Both the position numbers and the translations under genes were made by a program. Shown in pieces: positions 1 through 11,749 of a stretch of 64,000 nucleotides of DNA (positions within the stretch are counted from its first letter, which is position 1; each line of letters starts with the position of its first letter). Below the pieces are notes generated by a model. It saw nothing but the letters and a program-made list of their open reading frames with translations, made no database searches and was not told the DNA's origin. The stretch is from Acinetobacter halotolerans. Its GTDB lineage: Bacteria; Pseudomonadota; Gammaproteobacteria; Pseudomonadales; Moraxellaceae. Location: positions 124,001 through 188,000 of the forward strand of contig NZ_SGIM01000005.1 in assembly GCF_004208515.1 (NCBI RefSeq), given 5' to 3'.

Positions 1-843
1 TTTCGTCCTAAGCGAGTGGCTGAAGCTTATGCATCGGTTTGGTCAAAAGACTCTCCGATGCGAGAAATTGTGCTTGAGCAAGCGCAATTGATCAAACACC
101 GATTACAAGAAGAAAATCATCATTTTGATCTAAACGTTGTTCCTGCCATGACCTATGGTCAGCCGAGTATTGAAGCTGTCTTAGCGCAACTTAAACAAGA
201 CCCGCAAGAGCATGTGATTCTATTGCCTTTGTTTCCGCAATACTCAGCCACATCAACCGCACCGTTGTTTGATGCTTTTGCTAAATGGATTCCTAAGCAA
301 CGTCATTTACCGGGCATCACCCTTATTAAAGATTATTACCAGCACCCACTGTTTATTCAAGCATTGGCAGACAGTGTGACCAATTACCAGCTTCAACATG
401 GTAAGCCTGAGAAATTACTCATGTCTTTTCATGGCATTCCGCAGCCTTATGCCGACAAAGGTGATCCATATGCGGATCGCTGCCGAGTCACGGCACGTTT
501 AGTGGCTGAAGCCTTGCATTTAAATGAGGATGAGTGGGCGATTAGCTTCCAGTCGCGGTTTGGCAAGCAGGAGTGGGTTAAACCCTATACCGATGCTTTA
601 CTTGAGCAATGGGGAGAAGCTGGTGTGAAATCAGTTCAGGTCTTGAGTCCTGCCTTTTCAGCGGACTGTTTAGAAACGCTGGAAGAGCTTGCGATACAAA
701 ACAAAGAAATTTTCCAGCATGCTGGAGGTGGAGAATATGCTTATATTGCTGCACTCAATACTGATCAGGCACATATAGATTTGCTTGCCAGTCTGGTTCA
801 GGCTAATCTTGACGCACTCACCCATACCTTAGCCCATCGTTAA
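1..843 (+). CDS. hemH: Ferrochelatase, 5' end outside the window
   Basis: Ferrochelatase inserts ferrous iron into protoporphyrin IX, the last step of protoheme synthesis. The reading frame is open from base 1, so the true start lies upstream and only the C-terminal 280 or so residues are present. The family signature [16 protein letters not shown] is visible, with the catalytic His in SFHG, followed by a conserved FQSRFG segment and the C-terminal [14 protein letters not shown] region. The internal GTG at 16 is in the middle of a conserved stretch and is not a start. The frame ends at TAA 841-843, 29 bases before the next gene, so co-transcription with it is likely. Confidence 0.95.
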   Translation, partial: FRPKRVAEAYASVWSKDSPMREIVLEQAQLIKHRLQEENHHFDLNVVPAMTYGQPSIEAVLAQLKQDPQEHVILLPLFPQYSATSTAPLFDAFAKWIPKQRHLPGITLIKDYYQHPLFIQALADSVTNYQLQHGKPEKLLMSFHGIPQPYADKGDPYADRCRVTARLVAEALHLNEDEWAISFQSRFGKQEWVKPYTDALLEQWGEAGVKSVQVLSPAFSADCLETLEELAIQNKEIFQHAGGGEYAYIAALNTDQAHIDLLASLVQANLDALTHTLAHR

Positions 844-872
844 GTCGATGCTTTACTTCGCCAGAGGTTATT

Positions 873-1517
873 ATGCTGCAAGTCAAAATCGTCCCTGTTA
901 CTGCATTTGCTCAAAATTGTTCTATCCTTTGGGATAGTGAGAGCAAAGAAGCGGTTTTGATCGACGCAGGTGGGGATGCTGCCGTTCTCAAAAAAGAAGT
1001 TGAGGATTTAGGCTTAAAGGTGAAAGCCTTGTGGTTAACCCATGGACATCTCGATCATGCGGGTGCTGTAGGTGAATTGGCTGAAACATGGAAAATTCCT
1101 GTGATTGGTCCGCATAAAGAAGACCAGTTTTGGTTAGATATGATTCAGGAAGTTTCGGCACGTTATGGTTTCCCGATTCCACAACCTGTCAAAGTCGATC
1201 AATGGTTAGAGGGTGGAGAGGTACTAAAACTGGGTGACGATGAATTTGAGGTGCGTTTTGCACCGGGTCATACCCCAGGTCATGTAATGTTCTACAACGC
1301 GCAACATGGTCTGCTTTGGACTGGTGATGTTCTGTTTAAAGGTTCGATTGGACGTACCGATTTTCCCAAAGGCAATCATCAGCAACTGTTGGATTCAATT
1401 CAGCGTGAATGTTTTACCCTACCAGATGAAACACAATTTATTTCAGGTCATGGCCCGATCAGCACCATTGGCTACGAAAAGCAATTTAATCCATTTGTTG
1501 CCAGTAAAGCGGGTTAA
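873..1517 (+). CDS. MBL-fold hydrolase, glyoxalase II-like (YcbL type)
   Basis: This is a 214-residue single-domain metallo-beta-lactamase-fold protein. The metal-binding motif THGHLDHAG lies near residue 56, followed by PGHTPGH and TGDVLF, which carry the other metal ligands, and a late SGHGP. Length and motif order fit the short YcbL/GloB-like group, which hydrolyses thioesters such as S-D-lactoylglutathione. The exact substrate cannot be read from the sequence. The start has a good ribosome site (GAGG, about 6 bases upstream). It follows hemH closely on the same strand, so a shared transcript is likely. Confidence 0.88.
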   Translation: MLQVKIVPVTAFAQNCSILWDSESKEAVLIDAGGDAAVLKKEVEDLGLKVKALWLTHGHLDHAGAVGELAETWKIPVIGPHKEDQFWLDMIQEVSARYGFPIPQPVKVDQWLEGGEVLKLGDDEFEVRFAPGHTPGHVMFYNAQHGLLWTGDVLFKGSIGRTDFPKGNHQQLLDSIQRECFTLPDETQFISGHGPISTIGYEKQFNPFVASKAG

Positions 1518-1525
1518 GCCGTTGA

Positions 1526-1564
1526 GAACAGGCTTCTGTATATCAGCTATATAGAAGCCTGTTC
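1526..1564. terminator. Long hairpin between convergent genes
   Basis: A 12-bp perfect stem (GAACAGGCTTCT with its complement) extends through an inner TATAT/ATATA pairing around a CAGC loop. It lies between the convergent ends of the metallo-hydrolase and the large unknown gene. There is no clear T-run on either side, so a terminator role is inferred from the position and stem strength. Confidence 0.5.
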
Positions 1565-1583
1565 CCATTACCACATGAGCAGA

Positions 1584-3326
1584 TCAAATCGTTTCAAGCC
1601 ACTTCTGATTGGCTAGACTTATATCAAAGTTCAAACTATTACAAATACTTTGCAAATCAAAAGAGGCTTTGTCCTCTGGGATTTGGATCAAAATCGGCAA
1701 GCGGGTAATGCCATTATCGCCTGTCGGAAAGGCATAATGCCGCTCTTTGTGATTCACAGAGATCAGTGATTCAAACTCTAGATAAACAATTAAAGACGGA
1801 AAGCGTCGTTGCATGCGAATGATTTCCTGATGGGCATTTTTCTTTATTTGAGCAGTTTTTTCTTTGAGTTTGAGGATATTGTCCTTTATCTTCTGTGGTT
1901 TGTTAAATAGCTTGTTTAAGAAGCTAACGCTTTGTTTGAGCTGCCGCTGATTTTCTTTCAGTTCTGAAAAAGCATCTTTATATAGTTGTAATGAATGCGA
2001 ACTAATGTCTTTCAGCATATTGGTCGGTTCAAGCGTTTCCGTATGATGTTTTTTCCATTCATCATAAGAAAAGACGGTGAAGACATCCGCATGTCTTTTT
2101 TGTAGCAGCGTGGCATAGGATTTGAGTCGTGCCACGAAAAGATGGACGTGTTTATTGCAGATAATCGAAGGTTGTGATTGGAACGCAATAAAATGCCGAA
2201 TGATATCATCCAGTGTTTGTTTAATACTGACATATAAATAGTTACATTCGTCTGCGTGATGAACAGCATGTTTTAGTGCATCTGCAATGGGTTCAAGGAT
2301 ATTGCGGCATAATTTCTGCTCGAAATCGATCAACCGTTGTTCTACCAGTTTTTCAATAAATATGCCTCTCGGATTGAGAGGTTCCATGAGAAAGGGAAGC
2401 AGCTCTTTATTGGTATATAGTTCAATATTGCGTACAACATCTGAAACATAGTGATTGACTTGTTTATCAATGGTCACGATACGATCGATCTGCCATTGGA
2501 ACTGTTCATAGTGAGAAACATCATCAATTTGATCTAAATGTAGAATGGCAGCATTTACATAAATATTTTCACAGTTTTCATATTGTTCTTCTTGTAAAAA
2601 ACGTCGAATTGAAAAAGTACTGACTATACCTTCAGTGCTGGGTGCGAGTGCGAAAATATATTTTGAGGTTTTGACGATATCGAGTTGTTTAGTTTTTTGC
2701 TGTTTATATAGAAAATATTTTAGGATATGGTTTTTTTCTTCTCTCAATTGAGTTGAGCGAAGAATATTAAAGGAATATTTTAAAAGTTGTTGTTTTAAAA
2801 AGACTTCTGTAATAAATGTTTTAATCATATCGGTATGAATATGCCGATGGTTGTTTGGAAGTGCGATCTGAGGTTTTGATAAGATTATTTGTGCAGCGAC
2901 ATAGATAAATTCCTTTAGAATCTGATTTTTCTGTGCTTGCAAATCAAAATCATCTTCCGTGTCGATGTTGTTAATCTGACTCAGAATATTCTCAAGATAG
3001 TCTGAGATTTCGTAAATGTCATGGTAAGTCTTGAGCCTCTCTAAAGAATCGATAATCGTGTTGAGTAATCTTTTAATATACGGATAGTGAATTTTTTCAA
3101 TCAGTACATTGAGATCAGGCTTTGTGAGTGCTGAGAAGGTATTGTCTTTTCTATTCCAGTGAATTTTCTTGTGTTGCAGGATGTGTTGGCAAATGTTCTC
3201 TCGAGCTTGCGGAGAAATGTCGGAAAATAACGTTTGCAATGAGCACTGCCAATCTTGATCAAGATGAGGATCAATTTGTGTTGCCAAAACTTTAAGTTGA
3301 TAGGGGATATTATTATTCATGTTCAC
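1584..3326 (-). CDS. Unrecognised 580-residue protein
   Basis: I do not recognise this family. The protein is 580 residues, without a signal peptide or membrane segment, so it is probably cytoplasmic. It is rich in Lys, Gln, Ile and His and looks largely alpha-helical. Residues of about 440-510 contain a strongly charged heptad-like stretch (KENQRQLKQSV to LKLKEKTAQIKK) suggesting a coiled coil. The C-terminal 80 residues look like a small folded domain with beta strands. The start at 3326 is followed by MNMNNNIPYQ; the preceding bases are AT-rich with a weak AGGATG ribosome site. It stands alone, convergent with the metallo-hydrolase and divergent from pqqA. The coding sequence is more AT-rich than its neighbours, which may indicate acquisition. 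Confidence 0.7.
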   Translation of the reverse strand: MNMNNNIPYQLKVLATQIDPHLDQDWQCSLQTLFSDISPQARENICQHILQHKKIHWNRKDNTFSALTKPDLNVLIEKIHYPYIKRLLNTIIDSLERLKTYHDIYEISDYLENILSQINNIDTEDDFDLQAQKNQILKEFIYVAAQIILSKPQIALPNNHRHIHTDMIKTFITEVFLKQQLLKYSFNILRSTQLREEKNHILKYFLYKQQKTKQLDIVKTSKYIFALAPSTEGIVSTFSIRRFLQEEQYENCENIYVNAAILHLDQIDDVSHYEQFQWQIDRIVTIDKQVNHYVSDVVRNIELYTNKELLPFLMEPLNPRGIFIEKLVEQRLIDFEQKLCRNILEPIADALKHAVHHADECNYLYVSIKQTLDDIIRHFIAFQSQPSIICNKHVHLFVARLKSYATLLQKRHADVFTVFSYDEWKKHHTETLEPTNMLKDISSHSLQLYKDAFSELKENQRQLKQSVSFLNKLFNKPQKIKDNILKLKEKTAQIKKNAHQEIIRMQRRFPSLIVYLEFESLISVNHKERHYAFPTGDNGITRLPILIQIPEDKASFDLQSICNSLNFDISLANQKWLETI

Positions 3327-3764
3327 ATCCTGTTTTCTTAATCTTTTTATAAAAATAAGTTGATATCAAAAAAGTCCATTGAATCAGCATGATGTACAAT
3401 TTTTTGGGCTTAAACTCTATTTGTTTGTCAATACAACATTGGATTAAGATTTGCATAGCATCATGAAAAAGTAAATTACTGTGATGTAATTCACATATTT
3501 TAAATGTGTAAATTTTTATTTCCTTATTGGGTTTCGAGCATCTAACTGATTTTTATGCTTATTCGTCTGTATAGGTTAGAGGAGTTACAGCTTAGGCAGC
3601 GATGAAAACTAAAATTTGAACAAAAATCACAATTATCGAACAATATCTTAGGGCAAGCTTGTCTACAAAGACGCTGTTTTTATTTAGAATGATTTTTTGA
3701 ATACTTCATTTAAATTGAATCAAGTGTTTAATCTCACAAGATGAATCTCATTGGAGACAATTTC
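3327..3764. other. Long intergenic region upstream of pqqA
   Basis: These 438 bases separate the divergent unknown gene and pqqA. They are AT-rich and hold no convincing reading frame. The clearest element is the CRP-type palindrome at 3480-3495, and next to it another inverted repeat, CACAT-ATTTTAA-ATGTG at 3492-3508. I could not place a confident sigma-70 promoter for pqqA, although the length suggests a regulated promoter or a long leader. Confidence 0.5.
3480..3495. promoter_or_regulatory. CRP/Vfr-type binding site
   Basis: The sequence TGTGATGTAATTCACA matches the CRP consensus TGTGA-N6-TCACA at every fixed position and is nearly symmetric in the spacer. It lies about 270 bases upstream of pqqA and 154 bases upstream of the divergent unknown gene. 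Occupancy by an Acinetobacter Crp/Vfr-like protein is an inference. Confidence 0.5.
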
Positions 3765-3839
3765 ATGCAATGGACTAAACCAGCTTTTACTGATTTACGT
3801 ATCGGTTTCGAAGTGACCATGTATTTCGAAGCGCGTTAA
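3765..3839 (+). CDS. pqqA: Pyrroloquinoline quinone precursor peptide PqqA
   Basis: This 24-residue peptide supplies the carbon skeleton of PQQ: a Glu and a Tyr side chain are cross-linked by PqqE. The peptide begins [10 protein letters not shown] and contains E16-V-T-M-Y20, the exact spacing of the two residues used for PQQ, and ends FEAR. I placed the start at 3765 because GGAG at 3752-3755 is well spaced and because PqqA peptides of this genus are 24 residues. An in-frame ATG at 3741 would add eight residues. A strong hairpin follows, which probably makes pqqA transcripts more abundant than those of the downstream genes. Confidence 0.96.
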   Translation: MQWTKPAFTDLRIGFEVTMYFEAR

Positions 3840-3860
3840 TCGCCCTCATTCGAATATTTC

Positions 3861-3895
3861 ATAAGCCCTAGTCATGTTCTAGGGCTTATCTTTTT
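3861..3895 (+). terminator. Attenuating hairpin between pqqA and pqqB
   Basis: An 11-bp perfect stem (ATAAGCCCTAG with CTAGGGCTTAT) and a 7-base loop is followed by CTTTTTC. It has the form of an intrinsic terminator but lies inside the pqq operon. Partial read-through would give much pqqA message and less pqqBCDE message, which suits a precursor peptide needed in stoichiometric amounts. Confidence 0.75.
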
Positions 3896-3914
3896 CTAAT
3901 AAGATATTAATTTT

Positions 3915-4826
3915 ATGCATATTTATGTTTTAGGTTCGGCGGCTGGAGGCGGCTTCCCTCAGTGGAATTGTAATTGTCCCAACTGTCATGGCGTTCGTAC
4001 GGGTACGATTTCCGCCAAAGCGCGTACTCAGTCTTCGATTGCGATTTCTGAAAATGGTACAGATTGGATTTTGCTGAATGCATCGCCTGATATTCGCCAG
4101 CAATTGTTTGATTTCAAAACCGCACAGCCTGCTCGTCAGTTACGTGATACTGGAATTCGCAGTGTCATCTTAATGGATAGCCAACTTGATCACACCACAG
4201 GCTTACTCACCTTGCGAGAAGGTTGCCCTATAGATGTTTGGTGTACCGAAATGGTCTATCAAGATTTGAGCAGTGGATTTCCTGTTTTTAATATGCTGAA
4301 ACACTGGAATGGTGGACTGCAATATCACCAGATTGATCCGAAACAGGCTTTTAAAATTGATGGTTTTGAGCAGCTCGAGTTTTTGCCTTTCGTTATTCAA
4401 AGTGCCGCACCGCCATATTCACCTCATCGCCATGATCCGCATGAAGGCGATAATATTGCCTTGATCATTAAAGACCATAAAACGCAAAAACAATTGTTCT
4501 ATGCACCGGGGCTCGGAAAAATTGATGAGTCGATTATGCAGATTATGCGCGATTCAGACTGTGTCATGATTGATGGCACACTCTGGACGGATGATGAAAT
4601 GCAGCAAACGGGTGTAGGTGTTAAAACGGGTCGTGAAATGGGACATCTCTATATCAGTGGTGAAGGTGGTTCGTTGTCTTATTTGAATCAGCTTGAGCGA
4701 CCTAAAAAAGTGCTGATTCATATTAACAATACCAACCCAATCCTGAATGAAAACTCGACTCAATGTGCAGAACTGAAAGCACATGGCGTAGACGTTGCCT
4801 ATGACGGCATGCAGATTGAACTTTAA
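3915..4826 (+). CDS. pqqB: PQQ biosynthesis protein PqqB
   Basis: PqqB is a metallo-beta-lactamase-fold protein, here 303 residues, the usual length. It starts with the family motif [20 protein letters not shown], whose cysteines form a structural zinc site, and continues with [11 protein letters not shown] in place of the classical HxHxDH. Members of the family act as iron-dependent hydroxylases of the Glu-Tyr-derived intermediate during ring formation. It sits 19 bases after the attenuator hairpin and 9 bases before pqqC, with which it is clearly co-transcribed. Confidence 0.96.
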   Translation: MHIYVLGSAAGGGFPQWNCNCPNCHGVRTGTISAKARTQSSIAISENGTDWILLNASPDIRQQLFDFKTAQPARQLRDTGIRSVILMDSQLDHTTGLLTLREGCPIDVWCTEMVYQDLSSGFPVFNMLKHWNGGLQYHQIDPKQAFKIDGFEQLEFLPFVIQSAAPPYSPHRHDPHEGDNIALIIKDHKTQKQLFYAPGLGKIDESIMQIMRDSDCVMIDGTLWTDDEMQQTGVGVKTGREMGHLYISGEGGSLSYLNQLERPKKVLIHINNTNPILNENSTQCAELKAHGVDVAYDGMQIEL

Positions 4827-4835
4827 GGTAAATAT

Positions 4836-5589
4836 ATGACGCAAACACCTGAAGCATTCACTACGGCACAATTTGAACAAGCCATTCTGGATAAGGGGCG
4901 GTATTACCATATTTATCATCCTTTTCATGTGATGATGTATGAGGGCAAAGCAACCCAGCAGCAAATTCAGGCATGGGTGGCAAACCGTTATTATTATCAA
5001 ATCAATATTCCACTCAAAGATGCAGCCATTATGGCAAATTGCCCTGATCAGCGTGTTCGTCAGGAGTGGATTCAACGCATGCTTGATCAGGATGGCGAAT
5101 ATCCTGATGGTGGCGGTCGTGAAGCATGGTTACGTTTGGCGGAAGCCGTTGGTCTGAGTCGTGAGCAAGTAATTTCAGAAGAATTGGTTTTGCCGGGTGT
5201 GCGTTTTGCCGTTGATGCTTATGTCAATTTCGCGCGCCGTGCCACATGGCGTGAAGCTGCCAGTAGTTCTCTAACCGAATTGTTTGCACCACAAATTCAT
5301 CAGTCTCGTCTTGATTCGTGGCCACAGCATTACCCGTGGATTGATGATCAAGGTTATGAATACTTTCGTTCTCGTTTAAGTCAGGCGCGTCGAGATGTTG
5401 AGCATGGGATGAGTATTACGCTGGATTCATTTACCACATATGAACAACAACAACGCATGTTAGAAATATTACAGTTTAAACTGGATATTTTATGGAGCAT
5501 TTTAGATGCATTGACACTGGCTCATGTTCACCATCAAGCACCGTATCATCCTGTGACGACAGAACGCGTATGGCATAAGGGGTTATTTC

Positions 5590-5597
<8 letters not shown>
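4836..5597 (+). CDS. pqqC: Pyrroloquinoline-quinone synthase PqqC
   Basis: PqqC is a cofactor-less oxidase with an all-helical, haem-oxygenase-like fold. It catalyses the final ring closure and eight-electron oxidation to PQQ. The 253-residue protein shows the family segments [16 protein letters not shown] at the N-terminus, [21 protein letters not shown], and the [21 protein letters not shown] region that lines the active site. The start has a GGTAAATAT leader. Its stop overlaps the GTG start of pqqD by 8 bases, indicating translational coupling. Confidence 0.97.
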
Positions 5598-8095
<2,498 letters not shown>

Positions 8096-8110
8096 CGAGC
8101 GAGGCGAAGA

Positions 8111-8308
8111 TTAATCTTCATACTCATCTTCACCACGTTTTACATCAGCTTGTGGAGACTCTTGGGTTGGGATTTTATATGCATCGCTTGCCCATGCACC
8201 TAAATCAATCATTTTACAGCGTTCAGAGCAGAAAGGACGGAATGCATTGCCTTCCCAAGTGCTGGCTTCTCCACAACGCGGGCAGGGAAAGGTACGAGGT
8301 GTAGACAT
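8111..8308 (-). CDS. yacG: DNA gyrase inhibitor YacG
   Basis: YacG is a small zinc protein that binds GyrB and inhibits gyrase in E. coli. This 65-residue protein has the four-cysteine zinc site CPRCGEAS and [12 protein letters not shown], then the conserved WASDAYKIP and an acidic tail ending EDEYED. Length and motifs are typical. It converges on the dipeptidase gene with only 15 bases between the stops and is divergent from the methyltransferase gene to its right. There is no coaE or pilD beside it, unlike many other gammaproteobacteria. Confidence 0.93.
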   Translation of the reverse strand: MSTPRTFPCPRCGEASTWEGNAFRPFCSERCKMIDLGAWASDAYKIPTQESPQADVKRGEDEYED

Positions 8309-8399
8309 AGAAAATTCCTAAAAGGTGAAACAAATAGATTAGGCAAAAGTAAAGTCAGTTGATAGACTTATGCCGAATTATAGATAGTTTGATGGGATT

Positions 8400-9044
8400 A
8401 TGTCGATTCGTCAATTTCAAGCACAACGCATGCAAGCACCTCGTGATTTTATCGCAATTCCAAACACCCCGATTTGTGTCGAAATTGGTGCGGGAAAAGG
8501 CAAGCATGCGCTGTTATTTACTGGCCAAAATCCACAAACGGTCTTGTATGCGATTGAACGTACCAAAGAAAAATTTGTGGCTATGCAAAAGCAACATCAA
8601 CTTGATACGCGTGAACATTTACATCCCATTCATGCTGATGCGCTGCCATGGGTGGTGCATGCTTTGTTTCCAGCTCAGGTGGAACAATTTTTCATTCTTT
8701 ATCCAAATCCAGAACCGCATAATCCAGCACAGCGTTGGTTGAATATGCCGTTCTTTGAGTTTTTACTGTCGCGTCTTCAGCCAAACGGCACGATTACTTT
8801 GGCGAGTAATATTCCTGAATATATTTCTGAAGCAGAGCAGCAGTTAATTGACGTGTGGAAGCTACCATATCAGAAACAAAAAATTGCAGCGGATTCTGCG
8901 CGAACGCATTTTGAAATCAAATATTTAGAACGTGGTGAGCTTTGCCAGCAATTGATTATCACTAAACCTGAAGCTTATACAACTCGCTTTGATGATTTTG
9001 CACCTTTACAAGGACAAAACGCGCAAGAGAAACGTGATGTCTAA
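8400..9044 (+). CDS. TrmB-like SAM-dependent methyltransferase
   Basis: This 214-residue protein resembles the tRNA (guanine-N7)-methyltransferase family. It has a Rossmann SAM-binding motif, CVEIGAGKGKHALLF, an acidic ribose-binding position in AIERTKEKF, HADALPW, and a late ARTHFEIKYLERG that matches the TrmB C-terminal TxFE(I)K signature. The central catalytic motif of TrmB (usually FPDPWPKKRH) reads YPNPEPHNPAQRW, so the substrate-binding segment has diverged. It could be a second TrmB-like enzyme with another substrate. The last 8 bases overlap the start of the next gene. Confidence 0.75.
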   Translation: MSIRQFQAQRMQAPRDFIAIPNTPICVEIGAGKGKHALLFTGQNPQTVLYAIERTKEKFVAMQKQHQLDTREHLHPIHADALPWVVHALFPAQVEQFFILYPNPEPHNPAQRWLNMPFFEFLLSRLQPNGTITLASNIPEYISEAEQQLIDVWKLPYQKQKIAADSARTHFEIKYLERGELCQQLIITKPEAYTTRFDDFAPLQGQNAQEKRDV

Positions 9045-10233
9045 GCGGGTTGCAATTATTGGCGCAGGACCAGCAGGCTTAATGGCGGCAGAAGTTCTCA
9101 GTCAATATGGTTATGAAATCGAAGTATTTGAACAAAAACCTTCGGCTGCGCGAAAGTTTCTCATGGCTGGCAAAACAGGCTTGAACATCTCACATGCTGA
9201 GCCGATGACGCATTTTTTACAGCGTTATGATCATGCCGAATGGTTAGCGCCTTGGGTCAAACAATGGGATGCAAAGTGGATTCAAGACTGGATGCAAGGT
9301 TTGGGTATTGAATCCTATATCGGTAGTTCAGGTCGGGTGTTTCCTGTAGAAATGAAAGCAGCTCCCTTGCTTCGGGCTTGGTTAAAACGATTGATGGTGG
9401 ATGGCGTCAAATTTCACTATCGACATCGTTGTGTTGGTTTATCCAATAATCAATTGACCATCGAAAATCAAAGTCAACGTTTTACAGCAGCTTATGATGC
9501 GATTGTATTGGCCTGTGGAGCGGTGTCATGGTCGCAACTGGGTAGCGATGGTCTATGGCAGCAATGGTTGTCGAATGATGAGATAGAGCCTTTCCAAGCC
9601 AGCAATGCTGGTGTATTGAAAGCATGGTCGCCATTTATGCAGGATTGTTTTGGGCAACCACTCAAACGCGTTGATGCGTGGGTAGAGTCAGCGCAGAAGA
9701 CACACGGTGATATCGTAATCACGCACTATGGTTTTGAAAGTGGTGTGATTTATAAATTGGGACGTGATTTAAGAAGAAAAATTTCTCAGAATCAAGAATT
9801 AGCACTTTATTTCGATTTGCTGCCCGATGTAAGTCTTGAACAATTAGAAAAGAAACTACAAGCAAATAAAAAACAGTCACTCACCAATATTTGGCGTAAA
9901 GCAGGTTTGGATCAAGTCAAAATCAATCTCCTTCGTGAAGTGGTTGAAAAAAGCCTATGGTCAGATGCAAAACAGATGGCACAGCAGATTAAACATCTCA
10001 GCATTACTCTTGATGGATTCCGTCCAATAGAGGAGGCGATTAGCTGTGCAGGGGGCGTGAAGCAAGCGGTACTCTCACCGCAACTACAATTGAAATCAAA
10101 TCCTCATGTGTTCTGCTGTGGTGAAATGCTGGATTGGGATGCACCAACAGGTGGCTATTTACTGACAGCTTGTTTTGCAACAGGGCGTGCAGCAGGGGAA
10201 GGTGTGCATCATCTTGTGAGCAAACTCATTTAA
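9037..10233 (+). CDS. NAD(P)/FAD-dependent oxidoreductase, BaiN/HI0933 family
   Basis: This 398-residue flavoprotein starts with a dinucleotide-binding motif, VAIIGAGPAGLMAAEVLSQYG. It continues with the family motif FLMAGKTGLNISHAEP, then GRVFPVEMKAAPLLRAW, AGGVKQAVLSPQLQLKS, and a C-terminal FCCGEMLDWDAPTGGYLL for the second FAD contact. The family is widespread but only some members have known substrates. The open frame extends back to 8989, but the ATG at 9037 with GAGAAACG in front fits the family N-terminus. The gene overlaps the methyltransferase by 8 bases, so the two are translationally linked. Confidence 0.88.
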   Translation: MSKRVAIIGAGPAGLMAAEVLSQYGYEIEVFEQKPSAARKFLMAGKTGLNISHAEPMTHFLQRYDHAEWLAPWVKQWDAKWIQDWMQGLGIESYIGSSGRVFPVEMKAAPLLRAWLKRLMVDGVKFHYRHRCVGLSNNQLTIENQSQRFTAAYDAIVLACGAVSWSQLGSDGLWQQWLSNDEIEPFQASNAGVLKAWSPFMQDCFGQPLKRVDAWVESAQKTHGDIVITHYGFESGVIYKLGRDLRRKISQNQELALYFDLLPDVSLEQLEKKLQANKKQSLTNIWRKAGLDQVKINLLREVVEKSLWSDAKQMAQQIKHLSITLDGFRPIEEAISCAGGVKQAVLSPQLQLKSNPHVFCCGEMLDWDAPTGGYLLTACFATGRAAGEGVHHLVSKLI

Positions 10234-10358
10234 GATGATGTTTTGCAAAGCATTGCTTAAATTTTGTGTATTTTTCATGTTCTAAATATTCTTTATTTTC
10301 GGGTGTTGGCGGGTTTTTTGCACTGTTGAGATTTATCATTTTGGTTGATGAATTTACG

Positions 10359-11621
10359 ATGTGGCAAAAGCTTAAATCTAGTCTATTCCTTCAGGTGGTT
10401 CTTGCATTAATTCTGGGCATTATTGTGGGTATCAGCTTTCACGATTTCTCTTTAGCATTGAAGCCTTTAGGCGATGGCTTTATTTCTCTGATCAAAATGT
10501 TGATTGCACCGATTGTTTTTTGTGTGGTGGTGCTCGGTCTGTATGGTGCCAATGACATCAAAAAAATGGGAAAGGTTGGTGCAAAAACGATTTTATATTT
10601 TGAGATTGTGACCAGTATTGCGCTGGTGTTGGGCATCGTCATTGCTTATGTATTTAAACCTGGTGTCGGGATGAATATCGATATCAGTAAACTCGACGGA
10701 AAGGATCTCAGTGTTTATACCGAACGAGCACATACGATGGGTACGGGATCCGATTTTCTTCTACACATTATTCCAAAAACCTTTGTTGATGCATTTGCCA
10801 GTGGTGACATTTTACAAGTTTTACTGATTGCGATTTTGTTTGGTATTGCACTCTTGTTGATCCCAAAACATTTGGGTGACTTGGTCTGTCAGGCACTTGA
10901 AGCATTTTCTGAAGTATTCTTTAAAATGATGGGCTTGATCATACGACTAGCACCAATTGGGGTGTTGGGTTCAGTGGCGTATACCACTGCAAAGTTTGGT
11001 GTTGATTCACTGCTTCAACTCGGTTATCTGGTGTTGTTGTTTTATGTGACTTGTATTTTGTTTGTGCTGATTATCTTAGGTGGGATTCTTAAATTGGCAG
11101 GGTTAAATATTTTTAAATTCCTGAATTATTTTAAAGAGGAGTTATCCATCGTATTAGGTACTGCATCTTCTGATTCTGTTCTGCCACAGATCATGAAAAA
11201 ACTGAGAAATCTAGGAATCAAGGATTCCACAGTTGGCTTGGTCATTCCAACGGGTTACTCGTTTAATTTAGACGGATTTTCTATTTATTTAACACTGGGT
11301 GTAATTTTTATTGCTCAGGCCTGCAATATTGATCTATCCATGCACGATCTTCTGGCTATTTTACTGGTGTCATTGGTGACCTCAAAAGGTGCACATGGTA
11401 TTCCTGGCTCTGCATTGGTTATTCTGGCAGCGACTTTGTCGGTCATTCCGAGTCTTCCAACCATAGGTTTAGTGTTGCTACTATCCGTGGATTGGTTCAT
11501 CGGAATTGTACGTGCTTGTACTAATCTGATCGGGAACTGTGTGGCTACAGTCGCTATCGCACATTGGGAAAAAGATATTGATCATCAACGCGCACGGGCA
11601 GTATTGGATCAAAAGGTTTAG
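10359..11621 (+). CDS. Dicarboxylate/amino acid:cation symporter (DAACS family)
   Basis: This 420-residue inner-membrane transporter of the GltP/DctA fold couples uptake of dicarboxylates or acidic amino acids to protons or sodium. About eight hydrophobic helices are visible. The re-entrant hairpin 1 motif is ASSDSVLPQIMKKL, the TM7 NLDG motif is in SFNLDGFSIYLTLG, and hairpin 2 is SKGAHGIPGSALVILAATL. The open frame begins at 10266, but the family N-terminus MWQKLKSSLF fits the ATG at 10359. The ribosome site there is weak. Glutamate versus C4-dicarboxylate preference cannot be decided here. Confidence 0.9.
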   Translation: MWQKLKSSLFLQVVLALILGIIVGISFHDFSLALKPLGDGFISLIKMLIAPIVFCVVVLGLYGANDIKKMGKVGAKTILYFEIVTSIALVLGIVIAYVFKPGVGMNIDISKLDGKDLSVYTERAHTMGTGSDFLLHIIPKTFVDAFASGDILQVLLIAILFGIALLLIPKHLGDLVCQALEAFSEVFFKMMGLIIRLAPIGVLGSVAYTTAKFGVDSLLQLGYLVLLFYVTCILFVLIILGGILKLAGLNIFKFLNYFKEELSIVLGTASSDSVLPQIMKKLRNLGIKDSTVGLVIPTGYSFNLDGFSIYLTLGVIFIAQACNIDLSMHDLLAILLVSLVTSKGAHGIPGSALVILAATLSVIPSLPTIGLVLLLSVDWFIGIVRACTNLIGNCVATVAIAHWEKDIDHQRARAVLDQKV

Positions 11622-11749
11622 CTGGCGCTTTATTTTAAGAAGAATAGTTTGAGTAAATTGAAAAGTCTCATCTAAATGCTATTCACGATTTGCATGGTGT
11701 GCTGATCTCGCCTATATTTTTACGTGAAAATTCATTTAAGGAATAAGAA

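Noticed and set aside
3741..3764. In-frame ATG upstream of pqqA that would add eight residues
   Set aside because: The GGAG ribosome site is placed for the ATG at 3765, and the 24-residue form matches the known peptide of this genus.
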